From NCBI GenBank assembly GCA_964505785.1, contig CAZDJZ010000033.1, positions 1 to 21,052 on the forward strand: DNA of 21,052 nucleotides, given 5' to 3'. The notes beneath the pieces were generated by a model. It saw nothing but the letters and a program-made list of their open reading frames with translations, had not been told where the DNA came from and searched no databases. Below, piece after piece: positions 1-6,212 of the stretch (position 1 is its first letter; every line of letters starts with the position of its first letter). A program made the position numbers and the translations under genes. This DNA is from CAYRTV01 sp964505785. Its GTDB lineage: Bacteria > Acidobacteriota > Aminicenantia > Aminicenantales > Aminicenantaceae.

Positions 1-2
1 AG

Positions 3-35
3 CAGCTGGAAGAGAAAGATGAAGAAGATGAATAG
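3..35 (+). CDS. C-terminal tail of an unidentified protein (partial, cut by window start)
   Basis: The third frame reads QLEEKDEEDE and then a TAG stop, a strongly acidic tail of the kind that ends many cytoplasmic proteins. Only ten residues lie in the window, so neither family nor function can be named. The other two plus frames give less protein-like tails. This could be chance. Confidence 0.25.
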   Translation, partial: QLEEKDEEDE

Positions 36-305
36 AGGCTTTCAGACTCGGGTTGCGATATCACCGCGTTTGATGTGCAAACGGGAATCGAACCCGCGTC
101 CGTTCTCTGTTTGGGGAAAATGTGGCGAAAATGATTTCCGGCAAGGGGACGCGAGAATGGGGCCTTGAGGCATAATAAAGCATTGTAATCAAATAATTTT
201 TGATGTATCAGCGCGTATGAGACGGATTTGCCGGAAGGCGGCGTTCCCTCCACCATGCATAACATATTTAACGTCAGCATAGGCCGGGTGAGTCGGCGTC
301 TGGCC
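36..305. other. Gene-free stretch with a tmRNA/tRNA-like T-arm
   Basis: No convincing gene is seen here. The only recognisable element is a T-arm-like segment on the minus strand at about 77-102. The rest has no long open frame with a ribosome binding site. Together with the mosaic just downstream it looks like decayed or accessory DNA. Confidence 0.4.
77..102 (-). ncRNA. tmRNA 3'-end-like T-arm fragment
   Basis: On the minus strand the segment GGACGCGGGTTCGATTCCCG forms a five-pair T-stem (CGGGT/ATCCCG type) around a TTCGATT T-loop, and GGACGCGGGTTCGA is the usual run-in to the 3' end of bacterial tmRNA. After the stem the sequence reads TTTGCACATCA and not an acceptor strand ending in CCA. 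No 5' half with the GGGG...TTCGAC signature lies within 400 bases upstream on that strand, and no D-arm or anticodon arm fits a normal tRNA. It is therefore best read as a fragment, perhaps an attachment-site scar, or a chance match. Confidence 0.3.
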
Positions 306-414
306 GCGTCAACTTGTTTGTAATAAAGCAATAAGACTGAAAATACATGGAATTATCTGTCTTAGAATTCATTTTTTCCCCCAGAATCGAATTCTAAGTA
401 TTATGAGGAAATAT
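306..414. repeat. Dispersed repeat, copy 1 (partner at 4716-4824)
   Basis: This stretch aligns without gaps to 4716-4824, with about 12 mismatches over 109 bases by hand count. Both copies end at GAGGAAATAT, and both lie just 3' (on the minus strand) of sequence matching the end of the pseudopilin-tail gene. It is part of a duplicated gene flank, not an insertion sequence: no terminal inverted repeats or transposase frame are seen. Confidence 0.75.
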
Positions 415-420
415 GGGAGA

Positions 421-540
421 GATTCGTTTGGTCAGCCAGGTTCCTTTTCCTAATTTTAAATTCCTCATCCGGTATTTGCGGATGACGCAGGTCTCTTCCG
501 GAGTGGATTCGATTTGATAGAGATGCTCTCCGGATATGGC
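421..540 (-). pseudogene. Chimeric remnant: beta-propeller C-terminus joined to pseudopilin-tail gene C-terminus
   Basis: Bases 453-540 match 7282-7369 with about five mismatches and encode the last residues of the propeller protein, with motifs ISGEHLYQ and RKYRMRNLK, but the stop codon is lost at the junction. Bases 421-450 match 4941-4970, encoding the GKGTWL motif near the end of the pseudopilin-tail protein at 4896-6212. Reading on the minus strand, the two fragments are fused in one short frame (about 582 down to 394), followed by the dispersed repeat at 306-414. Relative to the 4.7-5.0 kb copy about 115 bases are missing between 414 and 421. The three-part mosaic shows that paralogous copies of both genes once lay here and were deleted into each other. 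It is not expected to make a functional protein. Confidence 0.7.
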
Positions 541-675
541 TATGCGGGCGACTTGGGCCGGTGATGCTCCTCGCTGCTTCATAGGTCATATCCGCGCGAA
601 AAAGCTGAAAAAACCCAGAAGAAGCACAAAGCGCAGGGCATGGTTGGTATGCTTTGGCATCTCTCGGACCATCAA

Positions 676-1017
676 TCAAGCCTTGGAATTGTGCCGGTAG
701 GCTATGACTTTGACTTTTTCCAATGTGATCAATCCTTCCCCTATCATTTTGTCCAATTCGGGAAGAAAGGCATTGACCTTCTCTTCTTCATCGACAATTT
801 CGATGACGACCGGGAGATCTTCCGAAAGCCGCAACACCTTTGAGGTATGAATTCGGCTGTTGGCCCCAAAACCAAGATATCCCCTCAAAGCCGTTGCACC
901 CGCCAACCCCTTTTTCCGGGCTGTTTCCACGACGACTTCGCAAAGCGGTCTGCCGTTATACTTATCGCCTTCGCTAATGAAGATTCGCAATAAATATGCT
1001 TCGGATGGAAGTTTCAT
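676..1017 (-). CDS. DUF190 family protein, partner of the fluoride channel
   Basis: This 113-residue protein begins MKLPSEAYLLRIFI and has the DUF190 layout: an N-terminal beta strand ending in RIFISE, then G-R-P-L (22-25), a helix with ARKKGLAGATALRG (33-46), the GFG turn (49-51) and a C-terminal strand with VKVIAY. The fold is PII-like, a small trimeric ligand-binding cytoplasmic protein. The start at 1017 is preceded by AAGGAGGTCATATCA, a strong ribosome binding site; a longer frame to 1122 has no such support. It starts 14 bases after the crcB stop, so it is the second gene of the riboswitch-controlled unit. DUF190 genes are commonly found beside crcB. A regulatory or accessory role for fluoride export is inference; its ligand is unknown. 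Length is normal for the family. Confidence 0.85.
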   Translation of the reverse strand: MKLPSEAYLLRIFISEGDKYNGRPLCEVVVETARKKGLAGATALRGYLGFGANSRIHTSKVLRLSEDLPVVIEIVDEEEKVNAFLPELDKMIGEGLITLEKVKVIAYRHNSKA

Positions 1018-1031
1018 TGATATGACCTCCT

Positions 1032-1409
1032 TCAAGCCAGACGCCCGAGTGCCGCCCCGACAAACAAGGCGAAAAACCCGAGGCCATTCTGCATGGTCAA
1101 ATTTGCGGCGGAGCGGAGCCATTCAGCCGAACGGAACAGCTCACCCGACTCAAGAATCAATGCCGAAAAAGTGGTGAAGGTCCCCATGAAACCGACCAAA
1201 ATAAGCGTTCGAGTCTCACCGGAGACAGGCCATCGGTTTTCAAACAGCGACCAGAAAAGGCCTGCCAAAAAACACCCCATGAGGTTGACAACTACGGTCC
1301 CCCAGGGAAATGACACGCCGTTAATCTTGTGAATGAATCCCGCCAGTCCGTATCGTGCGAGTGTTCCCAGCGCTCCAGCCAAAGCCAGCCATGCGAGTTT
1401 CTGCATCAT
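1032..1409 (-). CDS. crcB: Fluoride ion channel/exporter CrcB (Fluc)
   Basis: This 125-residue membrane protein has the Fluc signatures in order: GTLARY (15-20) in the first helix, GTVVVNLMGC (37-46) with the conserved asparagine, and GFMGTFTTFSAL (73-84), the break and polar/phenylalanine track of the pore. Four hydrophobic segments are visible, as expected. Fluc proteins form antiparallel dimers that let F- leave the cytoplasm. Two adjacent ATG codons (1409 and 1406) follow AAAGGAGGACTTCATTC; I chose the first. The open frame runs up to 1616, but that extension is the riboswitch leader. Upstream lie a fluoride riboswitch, a terminator and a strong promoter, so regulation by cytoplasmic fluoride is well supported. 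The DUF190 gene follows after 14 bases. The usual GG in the GF.GGFTTFS motif is GT here, a minor variant. Confidence 0.93.
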   Translation of the reverse strand: MMQKLAWLALAGALGTLARYGLAGFIHKINGVSFPWGTVVVNLMGCFLAGLFWSLFENRWPVSGETRTLILVGFMGTFTTFSALILESGELFRSAEWLRSAANLTMQNGLGFFALFVGAALGRLA

Positions 1410-1458
1410 GAATGAAGTCCTCCTTTCTTTAAAACCATCCAGGCCATGGCACAGGCAC

Positions 1459-1482
1459 AAAAAAATCCGCTTTGCAGCGGAT
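1459..1482 (-). terminator. Intrinsic terminator of the fluoride riboswitch
   Basis: On the minus strand a six-base-pair stem ATCCGC/GCGGAT with a TGCAAA loop is followed at once by seven T. It lies between the aptamer and crcB. The 5' arm with its flank (CCATCCGCTGC, 1473-1483) can pair instead with GCGGCGGTGG at 1505-1514, a plausible antiterminator. With fluoride bound to the aptamer, read-through into crcB would be expected. Confidence 0.8.
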
Positions 1483-1525
1483 GGTACCCGGCACCGTTTT
1501 ACTTCCACCGCCGCATTTCCTGCGC

Positions 1526-1576
1526 GGTAGGAGTCATCAGCCCGGCCCGGGCGGTTATCGGGGGACTCCATCCCCA
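1526..1576 (-). ncRNA. Fluoride riboswitch (crcB RNA motif)
   Basis: Minus-strand sequence starts GGGGATGGAGTCCCC and, after a linker with ATAACC and a CCCGG/CCGGG hairpin, ends CTGATGACTCCTACC. This is the crcB-motif architecture: P1, a GATG bulge, the GAGTC/GACTC pseudoknot-forming segments and the closing CTGATGnCTCCTAC. It lies 5 bases after the predicted transcription start and is followed by a terminator and crcB. In this family one F- is held by three Mg2+ in the aptamer. Every expected element is present, so the call is firm. Confidence 0.9.
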
Positions 1577-1587
1577 AAATTTTAAAT

Positions 1588-1616
1588 AATATACCGGCTC
1601 TGTCCAGAAAAATCAA
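1588..1616 (-). promoter_or_regulatory. Sigma70-type promoter of the crcB unit
   Basis: Minus strand: TTGATT (1611-1616), a 17-base spacer, TATATT (1588-1593). The predicted start near 1581 sits just ahead of the riboswitch aptamer. Confidence 0.75.
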
Positions 1617-1774
1617 GACAAAAGCCGATTCACCCCCACCGACACTTTCAGACGGGCTCCGGTAGATATCACAGCGACAGGGTTCTCCGCCCCGTCCCGT
1701 GGGCTGCGATCCGCGGACAGAACAAGCGCCCTAACGGCATAAACCGGATTGTCGCGAGGAGACCTGAGAACCGA

Positions 1775-2011
1775 ATGGAGCTATTTGCAACTGATCGTGA
1801 CCGGCTGGCGTTCCTGCTGGAAACAGACGCCGTGCTTAACCTGGACTTCGAGGCGCTCGAAGCCCAGGGACGCGATGTCTCGGAGGAACTGCTTCCTGAG
1901 ATACGGCCCAAATACATCACCAATTGCATCGGCATCTCAATTCATCCGAGCCTGCCGCGAGGCGAATCTGATGCAGCCTTTCGATTGGCCTGCTTGGGCA
2001 GATGCGCATAG
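1775..2011 (+). CDS. Hypothetical protein overlapping the DUF6508 gene out of frame
   Basis: The frame encodes 78 residues starting MELFATDRDRLAFLL, with an acidic middle part and SEELLPEIRPKY around residues 36-47. A GAGGAG sequence lies about 12 bases upstream of the ATG, slightly far. I do not recognise a family. Its amino-acid make-up is more protein-like than that of the overlapping frame over 1775-1900, while the other frame is clearly better from about 1930 on. The simplest reading is that this is the N-terminal part of a gene whose frame shifts near 1900-1960 into the DUF6508 frame. The alternative is two separate or partly spurious small genes. Confidence 0.35.
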   Translation: MELFATDRDRLAFLLETDAVLNLDFEALEAQGRDVSEELLPEIRPKYITNCIGISIHPSLPRGESDAAFRLACLGRCA

Positions 2012-2180
2012 AGGCGACTTGAGATCGGATGAATTTATTCAAAATGCCGGCCTTGAAACTATTGTGAAACTCATCACCATTTATATCCGCAGCGACCGGT
2101 TTAATGATGGGCATCTGCTTTCTGTTTTGAGGGATGGGACGGTATTGAAGATTCTGAAAAGGCTGGAAGATTTTTTATAA
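1875..2180 (+). CDS. DUF6508 domain protein, possibly 5'-truncated or frameshifted
   Basis: The 101-residue frame has the C-terminal DUF6508 pattern: SQFIRACREANLMQPFDWPAW (FI...Y/R-E..L...FDWp.W), then TIVKLIT, the R-DRF-xxGHLLSVLRDG block and ILKRLEDFL at the end. The function of the family is unknown; it is a small soluble domain. I chose ATG 1875 because AGGGACGCG precedes it; the frame is open further upstream but the residues there (rich in W, C and R) look non-coding. The frame at 1775-2011 overlaps and may be the true N-terminal half, which would make this a frameshifted gene. No partner gene is apparent, and the crcB unit diverges from it upstream. Confidence 0.5.
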   Translation: MSRRNCFLRYGPNTSPIASASQFIRACREANLMQPFDWPAWADAHRGDLRSDEFIQNAGLETIVKLITIYIRSDRFNDGHLLSVLRDGTVLKILKRLEDFL

Positions 2181-2322
2181 ACGCATTGGTTCATTAAACT
2201 AAATCTATCTAGTCCCATTCCTGCTATTAGAAAGTATAATATAAATCCGCCTCTTTCAGAAGCCAGACATCGATTATGGATAAATCATTTTGGATTAAAG
2301 TGGCCAGGGCGGCAAAAAGACC

Positions 2323-3495
2323 TTATGTACTCTGAATATCATTTTTTCCCTGCATTGAACCCAAGCGGGCTAGTTGTATTCGTATCCTTGAAGCAAAATT
2401 AAACAAAATAGCAGCCGGGGAACCATACAATTTTTGGGGTGACGCATCACAAGCGGCGCATAATTTGCTTTGAGAATGGCGTTCTTTCAGACTCATCAAT
2501 CCTTCGATATCGGTTTCCATCACATGACCAAAAGAATACTTTCCGACCTGGTCGTTGCTGCAAATAGAACGGCCATCTGCGGCGATTAACAAGTTTCCGT
2601 TCCATAAACAAGGGTAATCAAAGCTGCGGATAAAATCAACCAGATGGCTAAACCTGGGAAAAAATCGCTCAAGTTCCGTTGTCATAAATACTTTGACATC
2701 ATTAACTATTTCACCGCTGAATCTGGAAATGAAATCTTTATAGCTGTCAACGCCCCGAATTTTGTTTTTAATACGTCCACCACGGTTTGAGGTTGCGGTA
2801 AACATTACCAATTGAATGAAATCAAGCCCAGCGAATTTTGCTAACTTTGTGAGCAGGTCTATTGTTCTTTCAAAATCACGACGAATAATATCACGATCCG
2901 GAGGAGAAATATTAAAATAGAGTTTATTTGGTGATTTTTTTCGCATCAATTCAGAAATACCTGTTGTCACCTGGGCCATCATCTCTTTGCCCCTTGATTG
3001 ATCATTCAGCATTAACCTTCCGTATGCTTCAGGAACAGCTGTGGGAAAAGATATATAAACCGTGACAGGATTTTCTACCAACCCGGCTATTACATCATCA
3101 TCGATCAGATTAGACCCGTTGGTCACAACAGCTATTTCCGGAACCGGTTTCTGTACCGGCCACCGCCTAACCATATTTCCAAACAATTCCATACAGTCAC
3201 GAAATTGTGGATGTAACGTCGGTTCACCCGCCCCTGACTGATGAATTCCGCCAATGGATATTCCATTTGAAGCAGCCGATTGTGTCAGTTCTATTATTCT
3301 TTTGGTAATGGATAACGGTTGAAATGCTTTTTGGCCATTATACGTAGGCTTGTTCACGCTGCATAACTGACAATTGTAATTACATATTCCGTGACATAAA
3401 CTATTGTTGATGACTATTGGTCGACGAGTTCGCATCCGATATCGTTTTTGTGGAGTATTTTTGAGGTTTCGGGCTGTATTGTATATATGATACAT
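2323..3495 (-). CDS. Radical SAM protein with SPASM/twitch-like C-terminal cysteines
   Basis: This 390-residue protein carries CNYNCQLC (C38, C42, C45), the CX3CX2C loop for the SAM-binding 4Fe-4S cluster, and GAGEPTLHP (88-96), the GGEP-type SAM motif. VVTNG (123-127) and further TIM-barrel strands follow. Near the end C296, C312, C346 and C349 lie in CLWNGNLLIAADG...CSND and CAACD, a SPASM- or twitch-like pattern that would hold an auxiliary cluster. Such enzymes often modify peptides or small substrates; the substrate cannot be told here. The gene starts 6 bases after the acyltransferase stop, so the two are translationally coupled. No recognisable precursor peptide lies beside it. The start is uncertain because its own ribosome binding site is weak; M21 at 3435 is an alternative. 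Confidence 0.85.
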   Translation of the reverse strand: MYHIYNTARNLKNTPQKRYRMRTRRPIVINNSLCHGICNYNCQLCSVNKPTYNGQKAFQPLSITKRIIELTQSAASNGISIGGIHQSGAGEPTLHPQFRDCMELFGNMVRRWPVQKPVPEIAVVTNGSNLIDDDVIAGLVENPVTVYISFPTAVPEAYGRLMLNDQSRGKEMMAQVTTGISELMRKKSPNKLYFNISPPDRDIIRRDFERTIDLLTKLAKFAGLDFIQLVMFTATSNRGGRIKNKIRGVDSYKDFISRFSGEIVNDVKVFMTTELERFFPRFSHLVDFIRSFDYPCLWNGNLLIAADGRSICSNDQVGKYSFGHVMETDIEGLMSLKERHSQSKLCAACDASPQKLYGSPAAILFNFASRIRIQLARLGSMQGKNDIQST

Positions 3496-3501
3496 TTATA
3501 C

Positions 3502-4140
3502 TTACTTTTCAAAATGTTTCGGGATATTGACATCAGTAAACTCGAAGCCTTCCAGGTCGAGTCGGAACTTTCCGGACAATTCTTTTTCGAAGTGGGGTAA
3601 ATTACCCACATCCCGAGTCAAAAAAGCCACGGTCTGGGGGCGTGGATGCCTGAAAAAATATCCTGCATAAATTTCTTCGATATTTTCTTCTATCATTTTC
3701 ATATTTAACGGATAAACCGGAATATGAAAATATTTTTTTAGAACTCTAATCAATGTAGGCTTTATACACCCATAAACGAGTTTGATTTCATTTTTTACAA
3801 CTGTTGCTAAAGCAATAATGAGTGCTTTGACAACTAATAAATTGTTCTTATGGACACTTGCTAATTTGCAAATTTCCGCAACCTCTGCACGTTTACATTC
3901 AGGGTAAATATCTTCGCTGTTGAAGCCAAAATAACGTTCAACCAACAATTTTTGTTTTAAAGCAGACTGAATCCCTATTGAACCTACGATTTTACCTTTG
4001 TTTTCCGCTATAAGAACAGCATGATTGAATTGCGTGCTTTCCAAATACTCACAATAACCTTGATCACAATAGACAGTTTCTACAAGTTTGCATGATTTCA
4101 GGTATTCTTCGCTGGAACGGGGCGGCCGTATAGTCAACAT
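3502..4140 (-). CDS. LuxI/FeeM-like N-acyl transferase (GNAT-fold)
   Basis: The 212-residue protein has the layout of the acyl-homoserine-lactone / N-acyl-amino-acid synthase clan: an N-terminal helix region with YLKSCKLVETVY (13-24), a central AVLIAENKGKIVGSIGI strand pair (41-57), EVAEICKLA (86-94) in place of the E-[IV]-S-R motif, then a long helix (KALIIALATVV) and a vYgcIKPtl...L..yFhIPVYPL segment (123-144). Known members use acyl-ACP to acylate an amino acid or homoserine lactone; the acceptor here is unknown. I chose ATG 4140, which follows AGAGAGGATACA; a GTG at 4179 would add 13 residues but lacks a site. A strong promoter lies 130 bases upstream, and a radical SAM gene follows directly. 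A plain GNAT acetyltransferase is the main alternative. Confidence 0.65.
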   Translation of the reverse strand: MLTIRPPRSSEEYLKSCKLVETVYCDQGYCEYLESTQFNHAVLIAENKGKIVGSIGIQSALKQKLLVERYFGFNSEDIYPECKRAEVAEICKLASVHKNNLLVVKALIIALATVVKNEIKLVYGCIKPTLIRVLKKYFHIPVYPLNMKMIEENIEEIYAGYFFRHPRPQTVAFLTRDVGNLPHFEKELSGKFRLDLEGFEFTDVNIPKHFEK

Positions 4141-4434
4141 TGTATCCTCTCTAGAATCAGTATAAACTGTGACATTCACGATTTTATCTTTTCATAGAAG
4201 GAATTTGGTTTTTTTTGGTTCAGACTTTCCCTCTATTTCATCAGATTTCCACCCCTATCTAACGTCGTCATTTATCATACAAAAAAATGACAGACAAGTC
4301 AAAAAAACTATAAAAAGGATAGAATGTCAAAAAAGATAACAATACTTTGAATCTGAGGAACTGCTATCCGAATCTGAAACATATAACGATAGAAATGATT
4401 GCACTTTCTCAGGTTTGGTGGAAATTTAGTGCCT
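4141..4434. other. AT-rich intergenic leader of the acyltransferase operon
   Basis: No gene is seen. The stretch holds the promoter at 4274-4302 and a leader of about 125 bases before the acyltransferase. I see no riboswitch or terminator that I can name in it. Confidence 0.5.
4274..4302 (-). promoter_or_regulatory. Strong sigma70-type promoter of the acyltransferase/radical SAM operon
   Basis: Minus strand: TTGACT (4297-4302), 17-base spacer, TATGAT (4274-4279). Transcription would start near 4266. A second TTGACA lies about 25 bases further upstream. Confidence 0.7.
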
Positions 4435-4782
4435 TTAGAGTCGGGGAGTTGATTCTTTTAAATATTTAAAAAAATAGTCAGATACCTTGTCGAATTCTTT
4501 CCAATTGGAAAATTCCGTTTCGGTCCAGTCATTATTTTGATACAGCACTTTCATCCATTTGATTCGATCCATCGAATCTACTCTAAAAACGATATTTTCA
4601 TAGGACCGATTTGAAGACAATTCGGGAGTTAATTCATAAAGACCTTCATCCTTGAGGAATGTGATCTCATAATTGTTTTTGATTTCTTCCTGAATCTCTT
4701 GTTCGTGGTCTGGGCGCGTCAACTTGTTTGTTCTAAAGCAATTAGTCTGAAAATATACAGAATTATCTGTCTTAAAATTCAT
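4435..4782 (-). pseudogene. LolA-like outer-membrane lipoprotein carrier, C-terminal fragment
   Basis: The frame encodes 115 residues. From about residue 38 it follows the C-terminal half of LolA-like lipoprotein-sorting proteins: LYELTPE, a VFRVDSMDRIKWMKV strand pair, TETEFSNWKEF and a final SDYFFKYL. The first 25 or so residues (NFKTDNSVYFQTNCF) are read from the dispersed repeat at 4716-4824, whose other copy is non-coding, and no signal peptide is present although LolA proteins are exported. So the true N-terminal half appears lost and replaced by duplicated flank DNA. No clear ribosome binding site precedes the ATG. The LolA assignment rests on pattern only and could be wrong. Confidence 0.45.
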
Positions 4783-4824
4783 TTTTGCCCTCAGAACAGA
4801 ATTCTAAGTATTATGAGGAAATAT
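4716..4824. repeat. Dispersed repeat, copy 2 (partner at 306-414)
   Basis: Gap-free partner of 306-414 at about 89% identity by hand count. It lies between the pseudopilin-tail gene and the LolA-like fragment, and supplies the start codon and first residues of the latter frame. The homology resumes at 4941-4970, inside the end of the pseudopilin-tail gene. Confidence 0.75.
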
Positions 4825-4895
4825 AGGTCAGGGGATAAACTCCTCTGGATGGGCAAAACAGTGCCGAGAAGCTTTGCATTTACAGAGATTATATA

Positions 4896-6212
4896 TTATT
4901 TTTTTGTTTCCCAAGCCCAATCATCATCCTTTTCCGCTACCATTCGTGTAATCAGCCAGGTTCCTTTTCCTCCATCATCCTTCTGATTGGAGCCAACGCT
5001 ATATACGATAAAGCCCGAGTCCTCTTTTCTGTAAACGTAAGATTTGCCGGTGAAGGGATCAACCGGAATATTTTTTAATATTTCCGGAGAAAGCTCACTT
5101 AATTTATCCGGATAATAACCGAATTCATTTTTATATATCTTACAGGCCATTCCGATTTGTGCTGTATCAAAGATAGCATTCAATGAAGCCCGCTTAAGCA
5201 ATAAAGCCTCTATGTTGGGAACCATCATTTTAATAGACTTATAATACCAGAGTGTTTCATTCATGAACTTTTCCGGTCCTTTAGAATCCCGGGATTGATA
5301 ATAGGACATTTTCGCTTTTTCAATCAAGCGGTCATAGATTCTAGGGATTCGAGTGATCTCCTTTTTGAAGACTGGCCGGAAAAGCCAATAATAAACTTCA
5401 TTTCCTTCCATCCAGTCCAAATCAATTTCGCCTCTTAGATATAAAAGAGAATTCCCTATGACTGAAGCTCTTTCTGTTTCAAGCTTCCATTCGAGGTTTT
5501 TGTTCCATGGAGAAACATCCCATTCCTGAATTATTTTTTCCAAAGTATCTGTTTTTATTGTCCTGTCAGATACCATGTAATTTAAACAAACGGCCGTTAA
5601 TTTCATACAGCCCATGCTCACAAGATAATTGATTATAAACGGTTCCTGCAGATGCAGCTTCAGGAATTTTCTCATTGATAAGCATTGATTTATGGCTTCT
5701 TCTACATTTCCCTCATCAGCCTTCAAGACCGCATCAATACCGAAAAGCCGGGTGCCTTGAATCATCTTTACATAATCCAGGTTAATACTGTAATCTTCCC
5801 ACCCTTCGTGGGATTTAAAGCAGCTTTTATTGGATGCTTCCAGCATAAAATTTATCGCTTCCCGATTTTTCAAAGCTAATTCCGTTGCCTGCTCTTTCAC
5901 GTCTTTTTCGAGAGGATTCCCATAAAAAAAGCCTTCAATAGCTTTTGCTAAAAGCCCTCTCTCCTGTATTTCAATGGATAGCGAAGCCTCGGCTTTTTTC
6001 CAATCCAAAGCCGCATTATACCTGGGATCACAATCAGGCTCCATTTCTTTTAACGTCACGGGAATGCCTTCTGCTTTCATCTGGTCTAGAAAATTTACTA
6101 GCTTTCGGCCGGCTGTGTAATTAAAAACAGCTCTGACAGTTAGCGCAGTCATTATCAATGCTGCCAAAATAATCCCCACCCTTAACAGTATTTTTTTCAG
6201 TTTAAACCCCAT
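4896..6212 (-). CDS. Membrane-anchored protein with a GspG pseudopilin-like C-terminal tail
   Basis: The 438-residue protein has one N-terminal membrane segment (about 8-27) after a KLKK charge cluster, then a long helix-rich region with no family I recognise. Its last 80 residues resemble the C-terminal part of type II secretion major pseudopilins: YKNEFGYYPDKLSEL (360-374), IPVDPFTGKSYVYR, FIVYSVGSN and a DDGGKG/DDDWAW ending. In GspG this part binds calcium and packs in the pseudopilus; here it is fused to a large other domain. The gene overlaps the preceding putative anti-sigma gene by 11 bases and is third in the ECF operon. It may be a sensor or envelope protein controlled by that sigma factor; this is inference. 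Decayed copies of its 3' end lie at 421-450. Confidence 0.7.
   Translation of the reverse strand: MGFKLKKILLRVGIILAALIMTALTVRAVFNYTAGRKLVNFLDQMKAEGIPVTLKEMEPDCDPRYNAALDWKKAEASLSIEIQERGLLAKAIEGFFYGNPLEKDVKEQATELALKNREAINFMLEASNKSCFKSHEGWEDYSINLDYVKMIQGTRLFGIDAVLKADEGNVEEAINQCLSMRKFLKLHLQEPFIINYLVSMGCMKLTAVCLNYMVSDRTIKTDTLEKIIQEWDVSPWNKNLEWKLETERASVIGNSLLYLRGEIDLDWMEGNEVYYWLFRPVFKKEITRIPRIYDRLIEKAKMSYYQSRDSKGPEKFMNETLWYYKSIKMMVPNIEALLLKRASLNAIFDTAQIGMACKIYKNEFGYYPDKLSELSPEILKNIPVDPFTGKSYVYRKEDSGFIVYSVGSNQKDDGGKGTWLITRMVAEKDDDWAWETKK

Noticed and set aside
240..256. CTCCACCA on the plus strand as an RNA 3' end
   Set aside because: No T-arm precedes it; chance match.
306..414. Insertion sequence or MITE
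   Set aside because: The two copies lack terminal inverted repeats and target duplications, and their homology continues into flanking gene ends, which fits segment duplication better.
66..420. A full tmRNA gene on the minus strand
   Set aside because: Only the T-arm fits. There is no 5' GGGG...TTCGAC signature, no tag frame ending in ALAA-like residues and no acceptor strand with CCA.
640..1530. Plus-strand open frames opposite DUF190 and crcB
   Set aside because: They are antisense shadows: no ribosome binding sites, and the minus-strand genes have clear family motifs and sites.
1410..1616. N-terminal extension of crcB to 1616
   Set aside because: The extra 69 codons are the riboswitch and terminator; a strong ribosome binding site marks the start at 1409.
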